Assembly: GCA_012837435.1 (NCBI GenBank) | Contig: DURD01000011.1 | Coordinates: 68,024 to 117,318, forward strand | Length of the DNA: 49,295 nt | Direction of reading: 5' to 3' | Source of the DNA: Erysipelotrichaceae bacterium | Lineage (GTDB): Bacteria > Bacillota_I > Bacilli_A > RFN20 > CAG-826 | Shown here: positions 1-8,422 of the stretch, piece after piece | How the letters are laid out: every line of letters starts with the position of its first letter | How positions within the stretch are numbered: the first letter of the stretch is position 1 | Position numbers and translations under genes: made by a program | Notes under the pieces: model-generated | Databases searched by the model: none | What the model was told of the DNA's origin: nothing | Seen by the model: only the letters and a program-made list of their open reading frames with translations

Positions 1-575
1 GCATCGAAGTTTCAGGGGGATTTTTAGATGTTACGGTTTCCACTGGAGACACTGATGGCATTGATTCTAACGGCACCTTTACTCAAACAGGAGGTTTAGT
101 GATTTCCAGAGGTTCACATGGAAGATCTCACTTTATGTCTACTGGACTTGATGTGGATGGAAGATGTCAAATTGAGGGTGGAACATTTATTTCTTTTAAT
201 GGCGTAGAAAAAACCCCGACGGCAGCAAGCGGGGTGCTCTACGCCTATTATGGCTCGACTTCCGCTCCTAACGGCCCAGGTGGCCCTGGTGGTCCTGGAG
301 GCCCTGGAGGTCCCGGTGGTGGAGGGCCTAGGAATTTTTTGGGCGAACAAAATTTAGGAACCCCTGATTCAAGCAACATTTTTGGAGCGGGAACCTATAC
401 CCTAACTGGCGGGGACTTGAACAAAACATTCGTCAATAAATATATCTACAGCGCTTTTCTCATCTATTCGTCAGAGCTTTCGCTAAATACCACTTACACG
501 CTTTCTAATGATGGCGAACAAATCATAAGTTGGACTCAAAGTAGTAATTCGACCGCCATCGGTCAAGCTGGATAA
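1..575 (+). CDS. 3' part of a carbohydrate-binding beta-helix-like protein (DUF4353/Cthe_2159-like), 5' end outside window
   Basis: Frame of ORF 99..575 stays open to the window edge (IEVSGGFLDVTVSTGDTDGIDSNGTFTQTGG...); SGG..DVTVSTGDTDGIDSNG resembles DUF4353 repeats; contains (GGP)n low-complexity insert. Confidence 0.7.
   Translation, partial: IEVSGGFLDVTVSTGDTDGIDSNGTFTQTGGLVISRGSHGRSHFMSTGLDVDGRCQIEGGTFISFNGVEKTPTAASGVLYAYYGSTSAPNGPGGPGGPGGPGGPGGGGPRNFLGEQNLGTPDSSNIFGAGTYTLTGGDLNKTFVNKYIYSAFLIYSSELSLNTTYTLSNDGEQIISWTQSSNSTAIGQAG
273..329 (+). repeat. Collagen-like Gly-Pro-Gly tandem 9-bp repeat (GPGGPGGPGGPGGPGGGGP)
   Basis: Degenerate 9-bp units ggccCAggt/ggcccTggt/ggtcctgga... read directly. 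Confidence 0.85.
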
Positions 576-706
576 TTACAAGGACAGTTTTGTCCATCGT
601 AAACGCGATAGAAAATATTAAAAAAGTGACACTAAAAATCACTCGTTATTGAGAAGGCATATTTCAATTAAATATTTGAGATGTCCAGATAAAATATTCT
701 AAACGA

Positions 707-1456
707 TTAAAGCTCATCACTATAGTCGAAGAATTGTAGTTGTTTAAGATATTCTTGTCTAAATTTTGAAATCTTTTTGCGGTTGATGGGAACAAAGGAA
801 GAGTCGGACATGATAACTCCATCTTTCACGATGGCTTTTACTTTGCTTAAATTTATAATGTAACTTTTATGAACTCGTTTGAACCCGTATTTTTTCGTGA
901 CGAAATCAATGTTAGCCATAGTGTCACGCGCCGTTAATTTTTCATCTTCGAGATGAAAGGTTTGTTCGTGTCCATAGCTTTCTATAAAAATAATTTTTTC
1001 CATCTGGACGAAAAATTGCTGGCCGTCTGTTTGAATGATAAGTTTTGGTCTTTTCTCTTCTTCCTTTTTTTCCATTTCGAGAATGTAATGATTAATGATT
1101 TTTGTAATGTCGGTAAGAAAATGAGTTTTTCTAACAAACCCGTAAGGACGAACTTCAAATGTTTCAAACACTCGATCTTCACGATTTGAAACGAAAATAA
1201 TTGTGGTAGAACTATCCTTTTCAATGATTTTTTGCGCTAATTGGATGCCATCGATGCACGGCATATCAATGTCTAGAAAGACGATGTCAAAAGAGGCGTC
1301 TTTTTCTTTCTTGAGAAATTCATTACCATCACTATATTTTTCGCAATGGCAAGTGATAGCGTGCGATTTGAATAAATTCTCAACGCTTGACGCGATGATG
1401 TTGAGAATATCTGGCTCGTCATCGATGATGATAATTTTCAGATTAGTGAGTTTCAT
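707..1456 (-). CDS. LytTR-family response regulator (REC + LytTR, AgrA-like)
   Basis: N-term IIIDDEPDILNII, phospho-acceptor FLDIDMP; C-term LytTR-like FIESYGHEQTFHLEDEKLTARDTM...FKRVHKSYIINLSKV. Confidence 0.93.
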   Translation of the reverse strand: MKLTNLKIIIIDDEPDILNIIASSVENLFKSHAITCHCEKYSDGNEFLKKEKDASFDIVFLDIDMPCIDGIQLAQKIIEKDSSTTIIFVSNREDRVFETFEVRPYGFVRKTHFLTDITKIINHYILEMEKKEEEKRPKLIIQTDGQQFFVQMEKIIFIESYGHEQTFHLEDEKLTARDTMANIDFVTKKYGFKRVHKSYIINLSKVKAIVKDGVIMSDSSFVPINRKKISKFRQEYLKQLQFFDYSDEL

Positions 1457-2864
1457 TTTCGGCCTCCTTTCTCAAGTTTTTTTCATCTTCTAAAGCGAGC
1501 ATTACTTTGACCTCGTAGATACCATTTTCCACGGAGGTATCGATAGCACCTTCGTACATATCGACAATTCTTTTGATGATCTTTTTCCCATATCCGTGTG
1601 AAATTTTATTTTTTTTCAAAGTTACTTGTTTTTCGATTGATTCTAGACTCAATCTAGGATCGACTGTATTGCGGACACTGATGAATAGATAATTTCCTGA
1701 AGTATGGATTCTTGCAAAAACCTTCTTTTTCTGGATTTTGCTTCTGGCACTGCCCTCAATAGCGTTATCCAAAATATTTATCAGCAGTGAAAAAAGATTT
1801 TGATCGGAGAATCTTGTTTCTTTTGGGCACGAACAGAGATACTCAAATTCGACACCATATTCCTTGGCTTTGGCAATAATCATATTGAGAGTAATGTCGA
1901 GTACTCTATTTTCTGTAGAAGCAAAGTTCAAAACTTCATTCGCGGAAACCGCCATTTCTGTAAAAAACTTTTTAGCTTCTTCGTCTTTTCCTTGTTGATA
2001 GAGAATCGAGATATAGGCATACTGATTTTTCATATCGTGCTTAAGAGCGGCGATATTCTCATAGTTGCTTTCCATAAAAGTTAATAGTTTTATATCTTGT
2101 CTTAATTTCTGATTTTCTAATTCGTGATTTTTATTTTCACTATAACTTCTTACAAAAAAGAAAAAGAAAATATAGACAAATATTTCAGTAATCCAAATTA
2201 ATAGAGAGATAAAGTTCAGTGTTTTAATATCAAGAATTTGAAACTCAAAATTGAGGTGTGTGATGATTAAAATGGCTATTTCAATAATGATAAAGGATTC
2301 AAAAATAAGAAGTTGCCAAATACTCAAGGTCGGATATTTGTTCAAGTTTAAATAATGAATAATTAATCTGAGAATAATTAGAATTATGGGACGAGGCAAC
2401 GTCCATATGATAGAAATATTTGAATTAAATAGATCGGATAAGTAAAAAGATATTGCAGGAAGGGTAGTCCAACTGGTCAAAAGCAGCGATGAGAAAACAA
2501 TCCTGACAGAAGGATTGAAATCTTTAATGAATATACAAGCAAGAGCACTCACTAGAAGCGGTGTGAGAAAATAAGAAAGAAAAGCGGTGATTCCATCGAC
2601 TCTTGTAAAGATATTGTCCGGAAAAAGACTAGCGATACCCCGGATGCTTACGTCTATACCTGTATAAACTAGAACAGCAATCAAGCAACGTATTACGACA
2701 GCAAGTATTGTTTTTTTGTCCCACTTCAAATCACTAATAAAAATCACAGCCATAACGCCGTAAGTTATGATATTAAGCCAACCTGAAAAAGTCGTAGCTA
2801 TTATGGGAATACTTAAGTAAATATCCATTTTACGCAAGAGAACACACACCTCATTATAAAGCAT
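1443..2864 (-). CDS. Multi-TM sensor histidine kinase with GHKL ATPase domain (AgrC-like); true start possibly 2828
   Basis: Polytopic N-term, ALKHDMKNQYAYI dimerisation box, NILDNAIEGS N-box, GYGKKIIKRIVDMYEG; overlaps RR start by 14 nt. Confidence 0.9.
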   Translation of the reverse strand: MLYNEVCVLLRKMDIYLSIPIIATTFSGWLNIITYGVMAVIFISDLKWDKKTILAVVIRCLIAVLVYTGIDVSIRGIASLFPDNIFTRVDGITAFLSYFLTPLLVSALACIFIKDFNPSVRIVFSSLLLTSWTTLPAISFYLSDLFNSNISIIWTLPRPIILIILRLIIHYLNLNKYPTLSIWQLLIFESFIIIEIAILIITHLNFEFQILDIKTLNFISLLIWITEIFVYIFFFFFVRSYSENKNHELENQKLRQDIKLLTFMESNYENIAALKHDMKNQYAYISILYQQGKDEEAKKFFTEMAVSANEVLNFASTENRVLDITLNMIIAKAKEYGVEFEYLCSCPKETRFSDQNLFSLLINILDNAIEGSARSKIQKKKVFARIHTSGNYLFISVRNTVDPRLSLESIEKQVTLKKNKISHGYGKKIIKRIVDMYEGAIDTSVENGIYEVKVMLALEDEKNLRKEAENETH

Positions 2865-2880
2865 TTTTTGCGAAGGTAGT

Positions 2881-2914
2881 ATGGCATCATGTGGCTGAAA
2901 AATGGCATTTTGTG
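2881..2914. promoter_or_regulatory. Direct repeat ATGGCATNNTGTG x2 with 21-bp period: candidate LytTR binding site for the TCS promoter
   Basis: atggcatcatgtg (2881-2893) and atggcattttgtg (2902-2914); minus-strand TATAAT at 2858-2853. Confidence 0.55.
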
Positions 2915-3076
2915 ATTTTTGTTAGCGTATCTTACGCAACCAGCAAGTTTTCTTGTGTCAATGCGGTTGTACGCTTTAATAATTAAATTATTATATTCTT
3001 GTTGAAAAATGCTTGGCAACATATTCGACAAAAAATATTTGAACGAACTTTTTATAATGTTCAGAAAGGAAATTTT

Positions 3077-4195
3077 ATGAAAGTGTTGAAAAGACAATAC
3101 TTAGTGGCCTTTTTTGTATGTTTAGCAATGCTGACCGTTACGGGTTGTAACACAGGCGGTGGTAAAAAAGAAGCGTCGACAGCTTTTTTATATTCCGCAT
3201 CAACCTTCTATGAAGGAACAACCTACAAACTTAATTTAAAAGGTTTGGACGACAACACTTGCACGCTAACTTGTCTGCAGGCCGAAACACCCATTGACCT
3301 AGAAGGAACCTGGGCTTTCAGTCAAACAAATGGCTATTCGTTTGATTTTGGAAACAAAGCGAAAGTTCTTTCGGGGTACAATTCTTACACCAAGGTGCAT
3401 TACTCCAATTACACCATTAATTTAACAGCCACGGAGAAGATAAGATTAATGATGACTTATTCTGATGACACGTTTGTCGTGACCGACTCTTACGTCGATC
3501 CCTATGACGTTGTTCAAGGTGTATGCGTATACGAAGGTAACGCTAAAACTACTAAGGAACTCATTAAACTTCGTGATTTTGGCGATGGAACATTTGATGT
3601 CATATCTTATGGTTCTCAAAACATCTTCGATTATGGCACTTACGTCGATGCAGACGGCGTAAGAACTTACACCAACAAAGAGGGAACAACATTTGTAAGA
3701 GATGTTGGCGAAGGCACCGGAAACTATCGAATTGTGTACATCACCTCCGTCAAAATGATGTTTGGTAGCACTAATTATGAGAATAAGCTCTACCATCTCT
3801 CTGGTGATTTAGATTTAGATGCAGCGTTTCCAGATCCTAGAGGCGATAAGATTTATATCTTCAAAGGAACAAATACTAATGAGTTCAAAGAACGCATGGA
3901 CACCTACGCCGCTGGATCGGTAGAAGCAGATCTCATATTGTTTAGAAATGCCGATTCACAACAATACGAATTGAACATCCAGGTCGGTACTTCAGATTGG
4001 TTCAATCAAAAAGGCAATTGGATTGAAGAAGGGGGTGTAATTACCTTCACGTCCAACGATCGCAACCCAGTTACTTGGACTGGTTCAGCCACTGGAAACT
4101 TCGATTACGTTGTTCAAAAGAGCCAACCAGGTCCTCCGGGAATGGGTGGTGGCACTATTGAGGTTACTTTCCATTTCACCTTAGTGCAACAATAA
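3077..4195 (+). CDS. Lipoprotein of unknown function
   Basis: Start MKVLKRQYLVAFFVCLAMLTVTGCNTGG with lipobox; SD agaaagga upstream of 3077. Confidence 0.85.
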   Translation: MKVLKRQYLVAFFVCLAMLTVTGCNTGGGKKEASTAFLYSASTFYEGTTYKLNLKGLDDNTCTLTCLQAETPIDLEGTWAFSQTNGYSFDFGNKAKVLSGYNSYTKVHYSNYTINLTATEKIRLMMTYSDDTFVVTDSYVDPYDVVQGVCVYEGNAKTTKELIKLRDFGDGTFDVISYGSQNIFDYGTYVDADGVRTYTNKEGTTFVRDVGEGTGNYRIVYITSVKMMFGSTNYENKLYHLSGDLDLDAAFPDPRGDKIYIFKGTNTNEFKERMDTYAAGSVEADLILFRNADSQQYELNIQVGTSDWFNQKGNWIEEGGVITFTSNDRNPVTWTGSATGNFDYVVQKSQPGPPGMGGGTIEVTFHFTLVQQ

Positions 4196-4213
4196 AGATT
4201 GCGAGGTACAATA

Positions 4214-4813
4214 ATGGACTTTAAGAAACTTAACACCAAGGAAAATGCAAAAAGAATCCGTATAATCTCTATGATTCTATCTCTCATAGCAATAGTGGTT
4301 ATCGGGTTATCTTCCATTGCACCAATCATCAGAGCTTACATTCCAGGAAGTATGGATCCAGAGTTCGATTGGGGAGTATACCCAGGCCAAGAATTTCTTG
4401 GCTGGCAAGTGACCTTCGTCCATTGGGGTACGAACATCCCAATTGCTGATCGACGTGCCTTCACGACGAATCCACTAATGGTAATGGCAATGGTTGGTAC
4501 ATGTTTAGTTCTTCTTATCACGATGTTGATGATGAGAAGAGGCAAAAGATTAAAGAAAGGCATTTTGGAATTAGTAGCAGCGGCATTCTTGATTTTCACC
4601 GCTATTGTCTATTTCTCAGCCTGTCCTATTATCTTAACAACCGCTGGCAATTTAACGCTTGACGCTTTGACAGCCGCTAATAATTTGGGCAACTATCATC
4701 TCTGTTGGTATGCCATATTTGTGGGGGTTGTCTCCCTAGTTATTGCAATCGCTAAATTAGTTTCCGCGGCATTCTTCATCGGTTTCAGAAAAACTGATGA
4801 TATAAAGAAATAA
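4214..4813 (+). CDS. Integral membrane protein (about 4 TM), unknown function
   Basis: MDFKKLNTKENAKRIRIISMILSLIAIVVIGLSS... hydrophobic segments; SD gcgagg. Confidence 0.8.
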   Translation: MDFKKLNTKENAKRIRIISMILSLIAIVVIGLSSIAPIIRAYIPGSMDPEFDWGVYPGQEFLGWQVTFVHWGTNIPIADRRAFTTNPLMVMAMVGTCLVLLITMLMMRRGKRLKKGILELVAAAFLIFTAIVYFSACPIILTTAGNLTLDALTAANNLGNYHLCWYAIFVGVVSLVIAIAKLVSAAFFIGFRKTDDIKK

Positions 4814-4833
4814 TTAAGAAAGGAAAAAAATTT

Positions 4834-7800
4834 ATGAAACGTAAATACGTAGTATTAGCCACCTCAGTAGGTGTCGCTGTAGTATTAGGCGCTCTCGTCT
4901 TTACTGCTGGTGGTTTAATGAACGCCTACTCAAGAATCATGGATGGTTATCTTGGTGCTGGTGATATGATTGTCAACAAGCACGCAGATTCTGAAGACTG
5001 GGAAGGCAATTACATTGAGTTCGAATGCAAAAATGTTGATGAATCGTTTGAATATGCTACAAGAACGAACAAAAGAATCGCAGCAGAAGGCATTACTCTA
5101 CTCAAAAACGAAAAGCTAGCGAATGGAAAAAATCTTCTTCCATTAGCGGCCGGTAGCAAACTTACACTGTTAGGTAGAAACTGTGGTCACCACGTTACCG
5201 CTCCAACCGATGACGTTGCTACTAGAGATGGTGGCGTCCAAATGGGCGTCGCACTACAAGAAGCTGGTTTTGACCTTAATATGTCTGCTTGGAATTACTA
5301 CAAAGGCATGTCTCAAGTTAATAATGGCTCGGGCGAAATAAATCCTGCGGACGAAGGGTACCAAACAAACGTTGCTGCCACCTATGACACATACGGCTCA
5401 GGAACAGCGTTAATTCTTCTCCGTCGTTCATATTCTGAAGGTAGTGACCCTGCCATCGATATGGGTGATGCCGAGAACAACAGAACGGCCTTATCTCTTT
5501 CCGCAAATGAATTAGATTTAATTAAAGAAGCCTGTGCACATTTCCAAAATGTTGTGATGGCAATTTCTTCTCCAAATGCGATGGAATTAGGTTTCTTGCT
5601 TGATGGAGCCAATTACACAGATCCTTTTACAAATCAAACCTATGACTTTTCTAAAGTTAAAGGTGCTTACTGGATTGGTGGTATTGGTATTACCGGTGCT
5701 GAGAGTTTTGCTAAAATTCTCAAAGGTGAAATCAACCCATCAGGTCATCTTGTCGATACCTATGTAAGAGATAATCTTAATGACATTCCAACCTCCATCA
5801 ACTTTGGAGAATTCAAATACACCAATGTTCAAGATGCCCCAGGTGATTTCTATCACAGAAATAACTACACTGTCGAATATGAAGAAGGCATCTATGTTGG
5901 TTATCGATATTTTGAAACTGCCGCATATGAAGCTAGTAAAGGCAATTACGCTGGTTTCGACTATGACGGAACAGTTGTCTATCCATTCGGTTATGGTTTA
6001 AGCTATACGGATTTCAAATATGAATATGTCGGCAATCCTAGTTATGATCGCGGCACCGAAACCTATACTTTCAAAGTTAAAGTCACAAATACTGGTGCAG
6101 CAGCAGGCAAGACTCCTGTTCAAATCTATGTGAGCGCACCTTATACAAAAGGTGGCATCGAAAAATCTCACGTCGTTTTAGGAGGCTTTACCAAAACTGA
6201 TATCATCGCTCCAGGTGCATCAAGCACTGTTGAAGTTGAAGTTCAAAAAGATTACATTGCTTCCTACGACTACAAAGTCAACAAATGCTATGTCATTGAA
6301 GCAGGTGATTATTTATTCTACTTATCAGATAATGCTCACTCATGGGCCGAAATTAGAGCAGATGACACCAGCAGAATCCACAAGATTCACATGGGAGAAA
6401 CAATCTATAAAGGCGATAAGAAGAGAGCCTCTGATAAAGTCGCAGCAGAAAATCTTTTTGATAGAGATTTAAACTGGAAGTTTAAAGAATACAACGAAAA
6501 CACTGTGGGTAGTGGCTATTGCACCAACCTCACACGTGCTAATTTCAAAGCTTCTTATCCAACCGCTCCAGTCGATGGCGACTTAGTGGCAAATGACTAT
6601 TTGCTAGAATGTTTCAAAGTTTACGAACCAAGCGCTGACTATTCAGCTAATACAATATCCCCATATCACGATATTGAGTTATTCGAAGAAGAACAACTCG
6701 TTGAGCAAAATCGTGGAACTCTACAACTCGCTGATATGAGAGGGGTTGATTTCTATGACGAATCATGGAAAACATTCATTGACCAACTATCACTAGAAGA
6801 ACTACAAACCGCTTTCTTAGTCGGTGGTTGGGGTGATCGTGCAATCGAATCTGTGGGTGTTCCAGCCACATCTGGCGGAGACTCCCCATCGGGCATTATC
6901 TCCTTCCGTTTGAAAAATACAAGAACACACTATCCATACTGTGCGGAAGTCTTATTAACCGCGACATGGAACGTTGAACTTGCTCGTGCTTATGGCGACG
7001 CTATGGCGGAAGAAGCTCAAGCCCAAAGAGGCAGAACTGGTGGTCAAGCTTTCAACTACTTATTTGGTCCTGGTGCAAATACACACAGAACACCATTTGG
7101 TGGTAGAAACCACGAATACTATTCAGAAGACTCGTTAATCGCTGGTAAAATGCTCGCTGCAGAAGCCAGTGGTGCAGGCGAAAAAGGTTTAATCATGCTA
7201 CCTAAACACTGCGCGCTAAACGAACAAGAAACCGTGCGTCAAGGTAGAAATGATAGCAACCACACAACATACACCTCATTCGTTACCGAACAAGGCTTAA
7301 GAGAAATCTATATGAGACCATGGGAAATCTATGCTAAAGAAGCCAAGAGAAATGTCAGATACTACAATGATAATGGTGAATTTGAAACCGTAGAAATGAC
7401 CGCTGCTTCAGCGCTGATGCTTTCCTATAACAGAATCGGTGGCGTCTGGTCTGGTGGATCACCAATTATCTACGGCATTTTGAGAGAAGAATGTGGATTT
7501 ATTGGTACATGTTTCACTGATGCTGGTGGAACCAAGAACGAATACTCAAATACTGACTTTGGTCTAATGACCGGCGGTGTAACGTCTTGCTTAATGGATA
7601 GCCCTAGCGGATTCAAAGATGGAACATCAAATACCGCTATCTACCGTTTGAAAGAAGCTGCACATTATAAGTTATATAATGTCGCAAACGGCAACGCCTT
7701 ACTAGGTATTACTCCTGGATCATATATCACTTATACCATGTCACCATGGCAAATTGGCTTAGCAGTCTCTTACAGTGTCTATGGTCTGATAGTGGCTGCT

Positions 7801-7878
7801 CTCGCGGCATTGACAGTCTTCTTATTCGTTAACAAAGCTGGCGATTATGAAAAAGTCAGAGTCGTCGACGAAGAATAA
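4834..7878 (+). CDS. GH3 family beta-glycosidase with permuted domain order (GH3-C, Fn3-like, then GH3-N TIM barrel) and TM helix at each end
   Basis: GH3-C/Fn3 motifs (GEINPSGHLVDTY, YPFGYGLSYTDFKYEY) precede TIM-barrel motifs (GDSPSG, LPKHCALNEQETVRQG, EECGFIGTCFTDAGG); TM at about aa 7-30 and near C-terminus. Confidence 0.92.
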   Translation: MKRKYVVLATSVGVAVVLGALVFTAGGLMNAYSRIMDGYLGAGDMIVNKHADSEDWEGNYIEFECKNVDESFEYATRTNKRIAAEGITLLKNEKLANGKNLLPLAAGSKLTLLGRNCGHHVTAPTDDVATRDGGVQMGVALQEAGFDLNMSAWNYYKGMSQVNNGSGEINPADEGYQTNVAATYDTYGSGTALILLRRSYSEGSDPAIDMGDAENNRTALSLSANELDLIKEACAHFQNVVMAISSPNAMELGFLLDGANYTDPFTNQTYDFSKVKGAYWIGGIGITGAESFAKILKGEINPSGHLVDTYVRDNLNDIPTSINFGEFKYTNVQDAPGDFYHRNNYTVEYEEGIYVGYRYFETAAYEASKGNYAGFDYDGTVVYPFGYGLSYTDFKYEYVGNPSYDRGTETYTFKVKVTNTGAAAGKTPVQIYVSAPYTKGGIEKSHVVLGGFTKTDIIAPGASSTVEVEVQKDYIASYDYKVNKCYVIEAGDYLFYLSDNAHSWAEIRADDTSRIHKIHMGETIYKGDKKRASDKVAAENLFDRDLNWKFKEYNENTVGSGYCTNLTRANFKASYPTAPVDGDLVANDYLLECFKVYEPSADYSANTISPYHDIELFEEEQLVEQNRGTLQLADMRGVDFYDESWKTFIDQLSLEELQTAFLVGGWGDRAIESVGVPATSGGDSPSGIISFRLKNTRTHYPYCAEVLLTATWNVELARAYGDAMAEEAQAQRGRTGGQAFNYLFGPGANTHRTPFGGRNHEYYSEDSLIAGKMLAAEASGAGEKGLIMLPKHCALNEQETVRQGRNDSNHTTYTSFVTEQGLREIYMRPWEIYAKEAKRNVRYYNDNGEFETVEMTAASALMLSYNRIGGVWSGGSPIIYGILREECGFIGTCFTDAGGTKNEYSNTDFGLMTGGVTSCLMDSPSGFKDGTSNTAIYRLKEAAHYKLYNVANGNALLGITPGSYITYTMSPWQIGLAVSYSVYGLIVAALAALTVFLFVNKAGDYEKVRVVDEE

Positions 7879-7905
7879 CAGACAGCACACATTAAAAAAT
7901 TCGTT

Positions 7906-8113
7906 TAGTTGATGGAAAATTACCCATCAATTAGACGCACACATTTCATTATTTCTCTTTCAATCCCCTGGCTTATAGGGACCTACGAACCTATAAGCCC
8001 TCGGGATGAAGGGAAAGAGTACAAACAAACAATTTCATTTAGACCGCTCCTGCGGTTAGATATGAAACTAACTTGGATGCTTCACTAAAATTAAAAGAGG
8101 CATCCATTTTTTT
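7906..8113 (+). ncRNA. Candidate structured RNA / structured 3' UTR: four consecutive hairpins ending in an intrinsic terminator
   Basis: Stems 7906-7915/7924-7933; 7955-7961+7963-7967+7970-7979 / 7990-7999+8003-8007+8013-8019; 8033-8038+8043-8047/8052-8056+8062-8067; 8074-8083/8097-8106 followed by TTTTTTTG. Confidence 0.45.
8074..8113 (+). terminator. Rho-independent terminator (downstream of GH3 gene)
   Basis: tggatgcttc-N13-gaggcatcca then ttttttt. Confidence 0.75.
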
Positions 8114-8336
8114 GTTTTGAATTTTTAACTCGTTTTCTAAAGCAACAAAGATATGAATAAAAACGCCATTAAAAGTGTTAAAAGAATAAGATTGAAAACC
8201 TCGACTATTACATTTGTGGTGAAGCGTGATAAAAGCGTCACGCATTATCTTGTTTAGATGTGAGATGAACAGAAACTTAATAACATATTTGATATTTAAT
8301 AAAAAATAATTAATTTCACATAAGTCACATAAGTTA

Positions 8337-8407
8337 TGCTAACGTTTGCATTTTTCTTAACATTTTTAAAAAGTGTGCTAAAATGTAGTCAAGTGCTAAC
8401 GTTTGCA
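8337..8407 (+). promoter_or_regulatory. Sigma-A-type promoter flanked by two identical LacI-family operators
   Basis: TGCTAACGTTTGCA at 8337-8350 and 8394-8407; -35 TTAACA 8357-8362, 16-bp spacer, -10 TAAAAT 8379-8384. Confidence 0.75.
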
Positions 8408-8422
8408 CAAACGTATTCATAA

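Noticed and set aside
114-350. Minus-strand ORF (78 aa) antisense to the GPG-repeat protein
   Set aside because: Codons are the mirror of a GC-rich Gly/Pro repeat; no recognisable domain; plus frame is clearly coding.
953-1493. Plus-strand ORFs 953..1189 and 1203..1493 across the response regulator
   Set aside because: Fully antisense to a well-recognised REC-LytTR gene; low-complexity hydrophobic translations.
8039-8245. Minus-strand 68-aa ORF between GH3 and GH32 genes
   Set aside because: Overlaps the strong plus-strand terminator and hairpins; no SD or family similarity seen.
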